In this document: piece after piece, positions 26,780 to 36,438 of the stretch
Layout of the letters: every line of letters begins with the position of its first letter
Numbering within the stretch: position 1 is the stretch's first letter
Origin: CAZQHK01 sp964593455
GTDB taxonomy: Bacteria > Muiribacteriota > CAYSPT01
Direction: 5' to 3'
DNA length: 64,000 bases
NCBI GenBank assembly: GCA_964593455.1
Contig: CAZQHK010000013.1
Span: 46,489 to 110,488, forward strand
Program-made: the position numbers and the translations under genes
The notes under the pieces: model-generated
The model's database searches: none
What the model was told of the DNA's origin: nothing
Seen by the model: only the letters and a program-made list of their open reading frames with translations

Positions 26780-29700
26780 GTGCGCATATCAGGCGGTTCG
26801 GAGATTTACCGCGCCTTGCGACTGCATGGAAGCAGCCGCAATCTGATCTCCGAATCACTGAACAGGATATCTTCCGGACTCCGGGTGAGAAGCGCCGCCG
26901 ATGACGCGGCTGCACTGGGAGTATCGGAAAAGATGCGCACTCGTTTAGGTGTTTACGATATGGACATTAAAAACGCCCAATCGGGACTGTCCGTGGCGCA
27001 AACAGCAGACGGAGGACTTCAGAACGCCCATGCTATTCTCAAACGTATCCGCGATATTACCATCTGGGCCGCCAATGGTACATTCAATGACGCCGACCGG
27101 GAGCATTTCCAGTCCGAGGTCGATAAACTCCTGGATGAGCTCGATCGGATCAACACCGCCACCGAGTACAACGGGATGAGCCTGTATACCGGCCGGATGG
27201 GAGCTCAGGCCCGTGAGTATTCCGATACCACCGGCGCCTTGAAGGACGGGTCCGTCCGTGTCCTGAGCCGGGAGATAGGGGAGAACGGCCTGTATGAAGT
27301 AGAGGTGGTTCAGCAGGCGACGTTCGCCCAGGCGTCTTTCGAAGGAAGGGCACTCGATCAAGGAGAAGCCAGTCCTAGAATCTCTGATCAAGGAAGTTTT
27401 TACAGCATGATCGGCGCCAACAACAACGGGTATGTCGACCTGTCGGTCAACATCGGGAACAAGATGGCATCGGTCACCGTTTACGCCGACAGTGTGTCCG
27501 GTGACAGCATCCTTGATGTGGTACGCAAGTTCAACGATGCTCTGGGCGAGGCGGATATTGATGCCCGCGCTTTTTACGAACCGTCAGAAACCGGATCGAC
27601 TATTGCGCTGGATTTAACCGGAGTAATTGCCGAACCCCTGGAAACCACCGTGCCGGTGGCCTGGCAGAACGCCACTCCCACCAGCTGGTTCGAAAACGGA
27701 CCGAAAATCTATGATCCCGCCGGTGCGTACGGAAATTACACCACCTTTGAAATCAATTTCACTTCGAGCACTAATTTCAATGTTACGGCTAATGACACCT
27801 GGAACCTGGGATCGGGGAGCACCGGGACCAACTTCAATTCGAGCGGAATCAGTTTCAAAGTCCAACCGGACGGAGATTTTGCCGCCGGTGACCAGATCAT
27901 ACTGACACCCGGGCCGGGATACCCCCGGCCGGCCACCATGGGGGGATCGACCACCGGTCTTACATCACCTGGAGTCACCACGGATAGCACCATTGCCGAC
28001 GGCGCCCACACCGTCACCGTCACCAATACCTCATCTGTCAATAGCTGGGATTTCAGCCAGGTAATGGGAACACCGATCATTACCGGCACCGACACTTCCG
28101 GGGTCAGCGGCCAGGGAGCGACCGTCGAAACCGTGGATTCTACCTGGGCCAACGGGGCCGAAAGTGTTGACTCCTGGTCGGCAGCATCCACTTCAAGCGG
28201 GACACCGGTGGTGTGGAACAGCAATCCGGTCATATGGACTTCCGGGAACACCATCGTCAACGAGACGTTTACCCTGCAGCTCATTACCGATCTAAACGGC
28301 AACGATGTCTGGTCGGTGACCGGTTCGGTATCCGGTGCTCACGTCAACATGGCAAGTAACAGCGGGCATCTCGTGACAGACAGTGGCGCGGGAACGGGAG
28401 GCGGTCTTTTCTTTAATCTTGCCCCGAACGCCGCCTATGTTCTCGGAGACACGATAACTATCGACACCTCCACCGGGCCGGCACCGACCGTCAATGTGGC
28501 CACCAATGTCGAGGTCGCCAACACCCTGGTAGCCGAAACCTTCACCCTGAATCTAATCACCGATAATGGCGGCCCAACCGATGTCTGGTCGGTGACCGGC
28601 TCGGTATCAGGAGCCCACACTGACCTGACGGTGGGCGCTGCTTACACTACCAACGACGTAGTCGGACAGGGCGGTGGATTGACCATCGGTATTACCGCCG
28701 ATGCTAACTACGCCGTGGATGATCGGATTACCATTGACGTTAGCAACTACCCGGTGCCGGTCCCGAGCTATTCCGTGGGTCCGGACTTCGCTATTTCGGG
28801 ACACACCATTGTCAATGAGACCATCACTATGACACTGACTGCCGACATCAACGGCGCCGACACCTGGTCGGTCACCGGCTCGGTATCCGGCAACCACTCC
28901 CCCGCTTCCGCCGGCGGCACTTATATCAGCGATGAGGGCGGTGTAAGCGGCGGAAAAGGACTGTGGTTTAATCTCGACCAGGATGTCGGTTACGGGATCG
29001 GCGACGTTATCACCTTCGACACCGACGTCAACACACCGGTTACCAGTTGGGCCGTGAACCCCACGGCCGTTCCGATAACCAATACACTTCTGACCGAGAC
29101 CCTCACCCTGGAACTCATCACCGATATGGGCGGAGCGAACGATGTCTGGTCGGTTACCGGTTCCGTATCCGGAACGCATAGCTCCTATACGGTTGACGGC
29201 ACCACCTATACTTCAGATAACGGTTCAATCGGCGGCGGGAGCGGGCTTTCTTTCCGGCTCAATTCTCATGCCAACTACGCCCTGGGAGACAAGATCACGA
29301 TCGACACCCTGTACGGACGGGAAGCCGCCCTGGACACCGACTCAACTCCTACCAGCGTGGTTCCAAGCAGCGGGCCGTACACGTTGACCGACGATTCCGG
29401 AAACACCCTCAGGGCGAGTTTCGGCAACACCATCACCGCCGGCAGCGACACGGTGACGTTGGATACCAATATCAGCGTTAACGCCACCGTGCTTCCCGAC
29501 ATCACCTGGTCTATTGATCCACATCTTTTAATGACGAACACGATAAAAATGAGTGAGACGTTCATTCTCACCATGACCCAGGACAATGACGGCGCCGACG
29601 AGTGGACGGTGGTGGGTACGGAAAGCGGGACCCACCAGGACTACACATCGGGGACCACGTACGTATCCAACATCGGTTCCAACGGTTTCGGCTCAGGCCT

Positions 29701-30913
29701 GGAATTCGAGCTTGATCCGGACAGCCGGTATCATATCGGCAGCGAGATCAGGTTGAACGTTTACGTGGCCAGACCGACAATCGTGATCCAATCACGAAAA
29801 GCAGGCGCAAGTTTCGACCTGGAAGCCACCGTCAACTGGGATGAGACCACCAGTTCCCTGGACACGCATGGAACCAATGAACTCGTGGTAAGCGCCGTTC
29901 ACTCCGAAATAGGCACCGGTACGGTTATCTATGATAATGACGGAAACCCTTACAACGATCTCGATCTGGGCGCAGGCACGTTTATCATACAGACCAAGGA
30001 CGGGAACACCTACACGCTAACGGTCAATACCGGAGATACCATCCAGGACCTCCTGGACAGCCTCAACGCACTCAGCCCTATTACGGCTATTTTTGATAAC
30101 AGGGAGAAGAACATAATCATCTCCGATTCAACATCGGGGAACGATACTTTTACGATTAGTGACCCGGACGGGTCATTCCTGGCGGTACGATTGGGAATAA
30201 ACCAGGAGGTAGCCGGTGACACTTTGACGGGAAACCGGATATCCAGGGTCAGAGATCTTGTTCTTAAAATAATCGATCCGGACAAGAATACCGCCATGAT
30301 CCGAGCCTCATCCGGCAACAGGTCTACCCTTTTTAGCGCGTACCGGACCACCAGCACCACCGAATCGATCGCCGCCAGCAGTACCTTGAAATCCGGAACG
30401 CGATCGACCGGCCGGGGCGGAATTACCGGAGTTGAATTCGAGCTCGAAGACAAGTTGATCGCTGCTGGCACCACGTTTTCCATTCAGCTGGAGAAAGGGA
30501 CGCTGGTAATGCAATCGGCGCCCGATCAGGGAAATGACGGACGCCACCAACTGACCTTGGGCAATATCTCCAGCGTCGCCCTGGGGCTTCGCGAAATAGG
30601 CGGGACGTTGGACGTCTCCAGCCAGAGTGCAGCCCAGCTATGGCTGGCCAACGGCAAAATAGACACCGCTATCAACCAGGTCTCTTTGTACCGGGGCAGG
30701 TTGGCGGCTTTCCAACGCAGCCTGGAGGAAACCCTGCATGTCAACCGGCTTCAGATAGAGAATCTCCAGTCGGCGGAATCGCGGATAAGGGATGCCGATA
30801 TGGCGGATGAAATGACCCGCTTCGGAATGGCCAGCTTGTTGATGCAGACCGGGCAGGCCGCCCTTGCTCATCTCGCCATGGCCCGTACTACTGTGCTGGA
30901 TCTGTTGAGATAA
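26780..30913 (+). CDS. fliC: Giant flagellin with repeat-filled central domain
   Basis: 1377 residues, against 270-500 in common flagellins. GTG start with AAGGAGG eight bases upstream. The N-terminal D0/D1 region is clear (residues ~10-150: SLNRISSGLRVRSAADDAAA, ... NTATEYNGMSLYTG), as is the C-terminal D1/D0 region (last ~90: IENLQSAESRIRDADMADEM, then LLMQTGQAALAHLA). Between them lie about 1100 residues of Thr/Gly/Asp-rich beta sequence, including four close repeats of about 93 residues centred on DVWSVTGSVSGAH (near 28304, 28580, 28858 and 29141) and a divergent fifth near 29598. The repeats would form large surface modules on the filament. No other flagellar gene is in the window. Confidence 0.9.
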   Translation: MRISGGSEIYRALRLHGSSRNLISESLNRISSGLRVRSAADDAAALGVSEKMRTRLGVYDMDIKNAQSGLSVAQTADGGLQNAHAILKRIRDITIWAANGTFNDADREHFQSEVDKLLDELDRINTATEYNGMSLYTGRMGAQAREYSDTTGALKDGSVRVLSREIGENGLYEVEVVQQATFAQASFEGRALDQGEASPRISDQGSFYSMIGANNNGYVDLSVNIGNKMASVTVYADSVSGDSILDVVRKFNDALGEADIDARAFYEPSETGSTIALDLTGVIAEPLETTVPVAWQNATPTSWFENGPKIYDPAGAYGNYTTFEINFTSSTNFNVTANDTWNLGSGSTGTNFNSSGISFKVQPDGDFAAGDQIILTPGPGYPRPATMGGSTTGLTSPGVTTDSTIADGAHTVTVTNTSSVNSWDFSQVMGTPIITGTDTSGVSGQGATVETVDSTWANGAESVDSWSAASTSSGTPVVWNSNPVIWTSGNTIVNETFTLQLITDLNGNDVWSVTGSVSGAHVNMASNSGHLVTDSGAGTGGGLFFNLAPNAAYVLGDTITIDTSTGPAPTVNVATNVEVANTLVAETFTLNLITDNGGPTDVWSVTGSVSGAHTDLTVGAAYTTNDVVGQGGGLTIGITADANYAVDDRITIDVSNYPVPVPSYSVGPDFAISGHTIVNETITMTLTADINGADTWSVTGSVSGNHSPASAGGTYISDEGGVSGGKGLWFNLDQDVGYGIGDVITFDTDVNTPVTSWAVNPTAVPITNTLLTETLTLELITDMGGANDVWSVTGSVSGTHSSYTVDGTTYTSDNGSIGGGSGLSFRLNSHANYALGDKITIDTLYGREAALDTDSTPTSVVPSSGPYTLTDDSGNTLRASFGNTITAGSDTVTLDTNISVNATVLPDITWSIDPHLLMTNTIKMSETFILTMTQDNDGADEWTVVGTESGTHQDYTSGTTYVSNIGSNGFGSGLEFELDPDSRYHIGSEIRLNVYVARPTIVIQSRKAGASFDLEATVNWDETTSSLDTHGTNELVVSAVHSEIGTGTVIYDNDGNPYNDLDLGAGTFIIQTKDGNTYTLTVNTGDTIQDLLDSLNALSPITAIFDNREKNIIISDSTSGNDTFTISDPDGSFLAVRLGINQEVAGDTLTGNRISRVRDLVLKIIDPDKNTAMIRASSGNRSTLFSAYRTTSTTESIAASSTLKSGTRSTGRGGITGVEFELEDKLIAAGTTFSIQLEKGTLVMQSAPDQGNDGRHQLTLGNISSVALGLREIGGTLDVSSQSAAQLWLANGKIDTAINQVSLYRGRLAAFQRSLEETLHVNRLQIENLQSAESRIRDADMADEMTRFGMASLLMQTGQAALAHLAMARTTVLDLLR

Positions 30914-30933
30914 TGAGCAAGGAGTGTGGAAAG

Positions 30934-33213
30934 TCAAGGTGTGATACTTTGGATTAGGCGGCCCGGGTATTTTACCAGGGCACGTCCCACTTCCTGCCCG
31001 ATGTTTACCGATACTTTCGGTATCTCCAGCCCACCCTCGAGGCGGAGAGGGAGGCGGACGCCGCCATCGCCGGTCTTAAAGATAGGGGTGATAGTATCAA
31101 GTTCAAGATCACGGGTTTTGTCCGGAGTGAGCACCAGCATACCTTCTCCCATCCACCAATCCTGTTCTCCCAGCCGGGCTTGTAAAGCAAATGTGCCCCA
31201 GGTATCTTCCGCCCTGATCTCTGCTTCCATTCGGTGACGTGATACCGGTGAAAGGAGGATATCGGTTTCAAGCGATACAAAAAGCGGAGCCACGTTCCAG
31301 TATTTCCACTTTTCATCAGCCGCCGGTAGCTCAACATCTCCCGTCGGCACCATGATTTCACCGGCCAGTTTTCCGGTTTTATCAGAAAAATAAATATTTC
31401 CGCTGACTTTGCCCCGGACCTTTACTCCGCCCGGTAACAAGGATTTTAGCATTTCAAGCGGGAGAGACTCGATATCGGCAATTACTTCGAGATCTTTATT
31501 TTTACTAAAAGAGAAAGGGCGCAGCCAGAGTTTTCCGTCTTCAGGAAATGTCATTGACAACTCGTCTACCATCACATTGTCCTCATCCATCGTACCGCCG
31601 CCCGATAGAACTCCGGTTATTCTAATTTTTTTGGCCGGTACGACGATTTCGCACGGCGATGGGGAAATCAGCCACTGTCCGGAACGCTTATCATCGAACA
31701 AAATCATCCCGAACAGGTTGGCGGAAACCGTTTGAAACGGAACCGGACAGTACTTAAAAGCCAGGTTCCGTATCTCGATTTTTCCCCTGGCGGCATTGAT
31801 CAATCCGGGTCCGATGGTAAGCGGAACTCCCTTACATGTCACCGATTCCGGTAGTAATATATCTATTCCGGATGAAATTATTCCCTTATCAATGGTTCCC
31901 TTTAAACTCAAGGCTATATCACCGGTAAGATATTCCAGGAAGGGATGCAGGCTGTCATTTTTACAAATAGTGGACAGCCGAGACGCCGGCAAATTAGTAA
32001 TATCCAGGGTCCACGAGATCGGTTTACCGAGACTACCCTGAAGGTCGAGAACTGCGTCCGAACCAAATATCCGGCATGTAATTCCTGCCCCGGACAGCGC
32101 CGTACCATCAAATATCATTTTCCCTTTTAGTCCATCAAGTCTCATACCGGCTATGAGAAGATCTTCACCCGACAGCCGAAGCTCGGCGGTAACCGGGCGC
32201 TTCTCCTTATTGATATCTTTTGCACCGCGAAACACGATTCCGGGTCTTCCCGACAGGCGCCATGATCCACTTGGTTCAGAAGAAGAGAGTTTTGCCCGGC
32301 CGTGAACCGTCCACGTATCCTCTTCCAGTGAAAAAAGTCCTTCTCCCGATGAAACCAGTACCGGTCCAAGGCGGCCGGAAATATTGTCGAAGAGAGCCTG
32401 TCCGGGAACAAACCGTGTCTCTCCGCGCAATTCGCGAGCTAGCAACTGTTCACCGATAAACCCGGTAAAGGTTTTTAGTTGGAGCCGCCCGGCGGTTTTT
32501 CTTTTTCCTGGAGCTCCGTTTACCGCGTAAACAAGATCACCCTCACCGCTTCCCCGGGCAAACCGTTCTATCCAGGGGAAATCAAGTGAAAACAACCGGA
32601 CCAGCTCGTGGATTGTACGTCCCTTAGAGTTCAACTCGAGATCCAGATGACCACCTAAACCGACACGAGCTTGAAACTCACCCGGGACTCCTCCCGAGGC
32701 CAGCACACTTCCTTTCAAAACAAGATTCTGTCCGCTGAAGGTCATCCGCGCGTTTCTGACGGTAAATACTCTGCTCTCTGATTTTGGGCCGACCAGACAT
32801 ATGACCTTTCCGTCCGTACACCGCAGTTTCAAGCAAAGCCGCTCAAGCCGGCTCTTCAAATCATCGGATATATCCGGTATGGTTCCCTGGCGGTTCCGCG
32901 CACGCCAGGTATAACCGCTCATCAAACCGGTTATAGACAGACGGCCGGATAGGAATCCCGACGGTTGTAACCGAACCGTCAACTCCCTGGCTTCAAGCTC
33001 CCATAAATCTGCCCATTTGACCCTGAGATTGGACACATTGAAACCCGAGAGCAAGCTGCCCGAGATCCGGTCGGACTCACAGTGAAGCGGGCCGAAGGTG
33101 GCGACCCCGCCATGCATGACATCCCAGGGGTACATCAGAACAATTCCTGTCAGGACCAGTAAACCGATCGTCACCAGGAACAAAGAATTCGCCAGCTTCA
33201 GGAATTTTGCCAA
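30934..33213 (-). CDS. AsmA-like envelope protein (YhdP/TamB-type)
   Basis: 759 residues. One N-terminal membrane helix (LFLVTIGLLVLTGIVLMYPW) is followed by a long beta-rich periplasmic region of short repeated strands (for example LRGETRFVPGQALFDNISG, AELRLSGEDLLIAGMRLDGL, GKVSGNIYFSDKTGKLAGEI). This is the pattern of AsmA-superfamily proteins that build hydrophobic grooves for moving phospholipids between membranes in diderms. It starts at a TTG inside the end of mazG (16-base overlap), so it is translationally coupled to mazG. Subfamily and cargo cannot be settled by eye. Confidence 0.65.
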   Translation of the reverse strand: MAKFLKLANSLFLVTIGLLVLTGIVLMYPWDVMHGGVATFGPLHCESDRISGSLLSGFNVSNLRVKWADLWELEARELTVRLQPSGFLSGRLSITGLMSGYTWRARNRQGTIPDISDDLKSRLERLCLKLRCTDGKVICLVGPKSESRVFTVRNARMTFSGQNLVLKGSVLASGGVPGEFQARVGLGGHLDLELNSKGRTIHELVRLFSLDFPWIERFARGSGEGDLVYAVNGAPGKRKTAGRLQLKTFTGFIGEQLLARELRGETRFVPGQALFDNISGRLGPVLVSSGEGLFSLEEDTWTVHGRAKLSSSEPSGSWRLSGRPGIVFRGAKDINKEKRPVTAELRLSGEDLLIAGMRLDGLKGKMIFDGTALSGAGITCRIFGSDAVLDLQGSLGKPISWTLDITNLPASRLSTICKNDSLHPFLEYLTGDIALSLKGTIDKGIISSGIDILLPESVTCKGVPLTIGPGLINAARGKIEIRNLAFKYCPVPFQTVSANLFGMILFDDKRSGQWLISPSPCEIVVPAKKIRITGVLSGGGTMDEDNVMVDELSMTFPEDGKLWLRPFSFSKNKDLEVIADIESLPLEMLKSLLPGGVKVRGKVSGNIYFSDKTGKLAGEIMVPTGDVELPAADEKWKYWNVAPLFVSLETDILLSPVSRHRMEAEIRAEDTWGTFALQARLGEQDWWMGEGMLVLTPDKTRDLELDTITPIFKTGDGGVRLPLRLEGGLEIPKVSVNIGQEVGRALVKYPGRLIQSITP

Positions 33214-33920
33214 AGCTCGTCTTCCCCCTCCTCAGGTGAATAACCGCGCGTTTTTAACGATTCCAGTTTTCCGGAGAAATCGGCGTTTTTTTCCCGTAGC
33301 AGACGTTCCGCCGGGCGACCCAGAAGGCTTCCGAGCCGAACAGCGGCAAACAGCACTTCGGCCAACAGCCGTTCCGTTCGACGGTTCGAAGCAGGGACTT
33401 CACCCGGGACCCGTTCAGCCAGCAGCCTGGTGGCAGCCAGTTCGAACAGCTTCCAGGGATCGGGAGAATTAAATTTTTTCTTCTCCGCTTTACACTGAAT
33501 CTTCCTGGCCTCCTCGAGGGCCGGAAAAACCGGGCGTGACGATTTGCCTTCCTGCTGCTTCACTTTTTCCCAGATGACATTGACCTCGTCGGAGGTGCCG
33601 GCTACTTCATCACCGAAAATATGGGGATGGCGGCGCCGGATCTTGGCCACAATTTTTGAAGCTACCGTCTCCAGGTCGAACTGGTTTTCCTCACTGGCGA
33701 TCTGGCTCATGAAGACGACTTGCAGCAACACGTCGCCCAGTTCTTCCGCCAGGTCGGCCGGGATACCCGTTTGGGCCGCAAAGTGGCACTCATAGGCTTC
33801 TTCAAGCATGAATTCGGCGATATCGGCACTGGTCTGCTCCCGATCCCACGGACACCCTCCCGGCGCCCGGAGCGTTGAAAGCAGCGTGGCCAGTTCGTCA
33901 ACTCGCTCCCCTGCGCTCAC
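33198..33920 (-). CDS. mazG: MazG nucleoside triphosphate pyrophosphohydrolase
   Basis: 240 residues. The start LRAPGGCPWDREQTSADIAE and the metal-binding EExxE...ExxD pattern (FMLEEAYECHFA, then AEELGDVLLQVVF) are diagnostic, followed by RRRHPHIFGDE and NVIWEKVKQQE. It hydrolyses NTPs to NMP plus pyrophosphate, cleaning non-canonical nucleotides. The second MazG-like half seen in the E. coli protein is present but degenerate (MRLLAE/EVLFAAVRLG region). It overlaps the downstream AsmA-like gene. Confidence 0.92.
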   Translation of the reverse strand: MSAGERVDELATLLSTLRAPGGCPWDREQTSADIAEFMLEEAYECHFAAQTGIPADLAEELGDVLLQVVFMSQIASEENQFDLETVASKIVAKIRRRHPHIFGDEVAGTSDEVNVIWEKVKQQEGKSSRPVFPALEEARKIQCKAEKKKFNSPDPWKLFELAATRLLAERVPGEVPASNRRTERLLAEVLFAAVRLGSLLGRPAERLLREKNADFSGKLESLKTRGYSPEEGEDELWQNS

Positions 33921-34104
33921 CGTATCACCTCAATTATTGTGACGTTTTTTCCCGCACCAGTTCAGAGTCGTCGTTTTCTCTCAAATCGTCGGAGAGCGGC
34001 TGGTTCTGTTTGGAGTCGTCAATAAAATACAAGAATGATCATCACCTTTCTAACGTTCTTCAACACATGATTCGCCGGTTTAGCAACCGGTACAGTTACA
34101 AACA

Positions 34105-34125
34105 GGGATGCCGAAACGGCATCCC
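34105..34125 (-). terminator. Terminator-like hairpin
   Basis: A perfect 9-bp GC-rich stem (GGGATGCCG, loop AAA, CGGCATCCC) lies 34 bases beyond the stop of the fibronectin-III gene. The following tract on the minus strand (TGTTTG) is only weakly U-rich. Confidence 0.6.
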
Positions 34126-34158
34126 CGTCTGGTACGTTCCATATGTTTCACAAATACA

Positions 34159-36204
34159 TCACAGGTTATTGATCTCCACGGCGTCGAAGTAGAACCTGCC
34201 CTGGGAGGTGGACGCCCCGGTACCCTGATCCGCGTTCTTCCATACCGCCCGGAAATACAGATACCGGTCTCTCGTCCAGGGGATAATCGTCTCCGTGACG
34301 GTGATGTTGTACCAATCGGTCCACTGGTAAGCTTCGTTGGCCGAATCGGTTCCGTCAGGCAGCGGGGATCCCGGAGTAACGTACTTGATAGAGAAGGTGA
34401 CGAGTGGATCTCCCGCCGGGCCGCCGATCCCGCCACCGAAAAGCGCCGACTCCTGGTAGATCTTTATATCGTACTCACCCATGCTGTTATCCTCGTTGAC
34501 GGTATCGTCGAGGTTCTTGTACCTGACCCTGACCTTGTAGGTCCCGGGAGCTTTCTGGATGGGGGAGCGCCACTCAGAGTAGTCCTCGCCTGACGTAGGA
34601 CCGGCCTCATCGGGGACATACAGGATGACATCACCGTTTGAAGCGCCGGCGGCGCCGTCATCCACCTGCGCGACGTACGGCGTATTGTTTGTTGAGCTTT
34701 CGAGCGCTGGGAAAGCCCCGCTCCGGATCATCTCTTCCGCCTCGAAGGACGCGGTCGTCGCCTCGGTGCCGGACTTCGCGTAGTAGGTGTAACCGCTTAA
34801 CCCGGAGGAGTTTGATCCCCGGAGCCGGAAATAATAGTTGACGCCGCTGACCACGGTGATGTCGGTGACATCGTACTCGGTGGTGCGATCGTCGTCAGCC
34901 ACTCCGGATCCGACCTGGATATAGGGTCCTTCCGGCCTGATTGCCCGGTAAATATAATAATAGTCGAGTTCGGACCCCACTCCAACATCTTTCCACTTGA
35001 GGTTGACCTCTTCGTCGTCCGACGCTCCGATCCTGAGCTCGATAGTGCTGGTGTTGATGTCGGGCAGAGAAGCTTTATCAAACCCGGTCCCGGAAGGGAG
35101 CGATTCGTTCCCGTATTGATCAACCGCCGTTATCCGGAAATAGTAGTTGATGATACTCGGCACCGTGAAATCGTACCGGGCGCTTGAAGAAGCCCCCATC
35201 AACTGGAAGAACCCTTCGGGAGACTCACTCCGGTATATCCTGTACTCGGAATGATCGTCATACGTAGTCTTGTCCGAGTTGTAGATCGGTTTTTCCCAGG
35301 TGATATTCCAGTTGACCGTACCGTTGGGGTTGTTTGTCGAAATCACGCTCTGGATATGCGGAGAAGCAGGGTAATCGATATAATCGGCCACGTCCGAAAC
35401 GTTGGTCGGATGCGATCCGAGCAGGATTCTCACCGAAATCGGATCGGAGTACGACGATTTTGCCCCGGACGCGTCAACCGATGCAATCCAGTAGTAATAC
35501 GTAGTGTCGTAATCGAGTTCGCTGTCGTTGTAGGACGTGTTATTCTGACCGACCAGGGCCAGCGGCGCCTCACCCCGGGTGGTGCTGTTCGACCGGTAGA
35601 TCTCATAACCTTTCAGGTTCTGATCGATGGACGTTCCATCCTGGTAGGCGGTTACCGGTTTCCAGTAAAGCGTCACCGTGTGCTCGTCGGTCACGACATA
35701 GTTGAAATCAGACGGCGCCCGGGGTTTCTCGCCCGCCGCCTCGATGATATTGATCAACTGCGGCGCCGAGGCGGAGGATTCCCTGAGATAGGTATCAAAC
35801 ACGATGACCCGGTATATGAACCGCTTGTTCTCGGTGTTACCGGTAGAGGTATCGATGAAATACTCGGCGGTGGCACCGGAGCGTGTTCCCGTCCAAAAGG
35901 TGTCGACCAGGTTCTCGTTCACGTCTGACTTGAGAACCTTGTACCCGGCGATATTGCTCTTGGGATGCCCCAACTTGTTGGTGGTGGTCTTGTTCCAGTA
36001 AAGCGTCACTCGGTAGCGGTTTTCGCTTACCTTTTCGATATCATAAGGAATCGTTTTCCAGGTCGGCGTGGCCGGTTCGACCCCGTCATCACGCATGGCT
36101 TCACTCAAAAGTTTGTTATCACCCTCGCCACAACCCTGCATGGCGAACACCACATAGACCAAACAAATCATTAACGTAAGGCTGATGAGCCCCTTCTTAA
36201 GCAT
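34159..36204 (-). CDS. Fibronectin type III repeat surface protein
   Basis: 681 residues; AAGGAGG upstream of the ATG. The signal peptide (SLTLMICLVYVVFAMQGC) ends in a cysteine that could be lipidated, although the lipobox AMQGC is imperfect. About four fibronectin III domains follow (roughly 45-490), each with the YKV or YEIYRS strand and a (T/V)YYYWI or NYYFRI strand. The C-terminal 190 residues (from SFEAEEMIRSGAF) form a jelly-roll-like carbohydrate-binding type module ending GRFYFDAVEINNL. It is probably an outer-surface polysaccharide-binding or scaffold protein. It is monocistronic and divergent from the Ig-like lipoproteins. Confidence 0.78.
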   Translation of the reverse strand: MLKKGLISLTLMICLVYVVFAMQGCGEGDNKLLSEAMRDDGVEPATPTWKTIPYDIEKVSENRYRVTLYWNKTTTNKLGHPKSNIAGYKVLKSDVNENLVDTFWTGTRSGATAEYFIDTSTGNTENKRFIYRVIVFDTYLRESSASAPQLINIIEAAGEKPRAPSDFNYVVTDEHTVTLYWKPVTAYQDGTSIDQNLKGYEIYRSNSTTRGEAPLALVGQNNTSYNDSELDYDTTYYYWIASVDASGAKSSYSDPISVRILLGSHPTNVSDVADYIDYPASPHIQSVISTNNPNGTVNWNITWEKPIYNSDKTTYDDHSEYRIYRSESPEGFFQLMGASSSARYDFTVPSIINYYFRITAVDQYGNESLPSGTGFDKASLPDINTSTIELRIGASDDEEVNLKWKDVGVGSELDYYYIYRAIRPEGPYIQVGSGVADDDRTTEYDVTDITVVSGVNYYFRLRGSNSSGLSGYTYYAKSGTEATTASFEAEEMIRSGAFPALESSTNNTPYVAQVDDGAAGASNGDVILYVPDEAGPTSGEDYSEWRSPIQKAPGTYKVRVRYKNLDDTVNEDNSMGEYDIKIYQESALFGGGIGGPAGDPLVTFSIKYVTPGSPLPDGTDSANEAYQWTDWYNITVTETIIPWTRDRYLYFRAVWKNADQGTGASTSQGRFYFDAVEINNL

Positions 36205-36438
36205 AGAATGTTCCCTCCTTGTAATGAGGATTATTACTTCCTATCCTCTAACCTCTATCGGAAGTATGACTAATACCCTTAAGGGGAAGATTCTATTTTT
36301 TATGAAATGAAGCGGTAGAACGAGGAAACTCTTAAGAATAACCCTATTCTTCCGATATAAAACTATAAGCAGCTTGTCTCTTTATCTCCTTTAGTTAGGT
36401 GAAAATCCCGCTGCGATGAAGGCGTGACGGAGGACGGA

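Noticed and set aside
36205..36438. A possible riboswitch in the leader of the Ig-like lipoproteins
   Set aside because: The CCCTTAAGGGG palindrome and nearby purine-rich stretches attracted attention, but I could not fit any known riboswitch consensus or a convincing anti-terminator.
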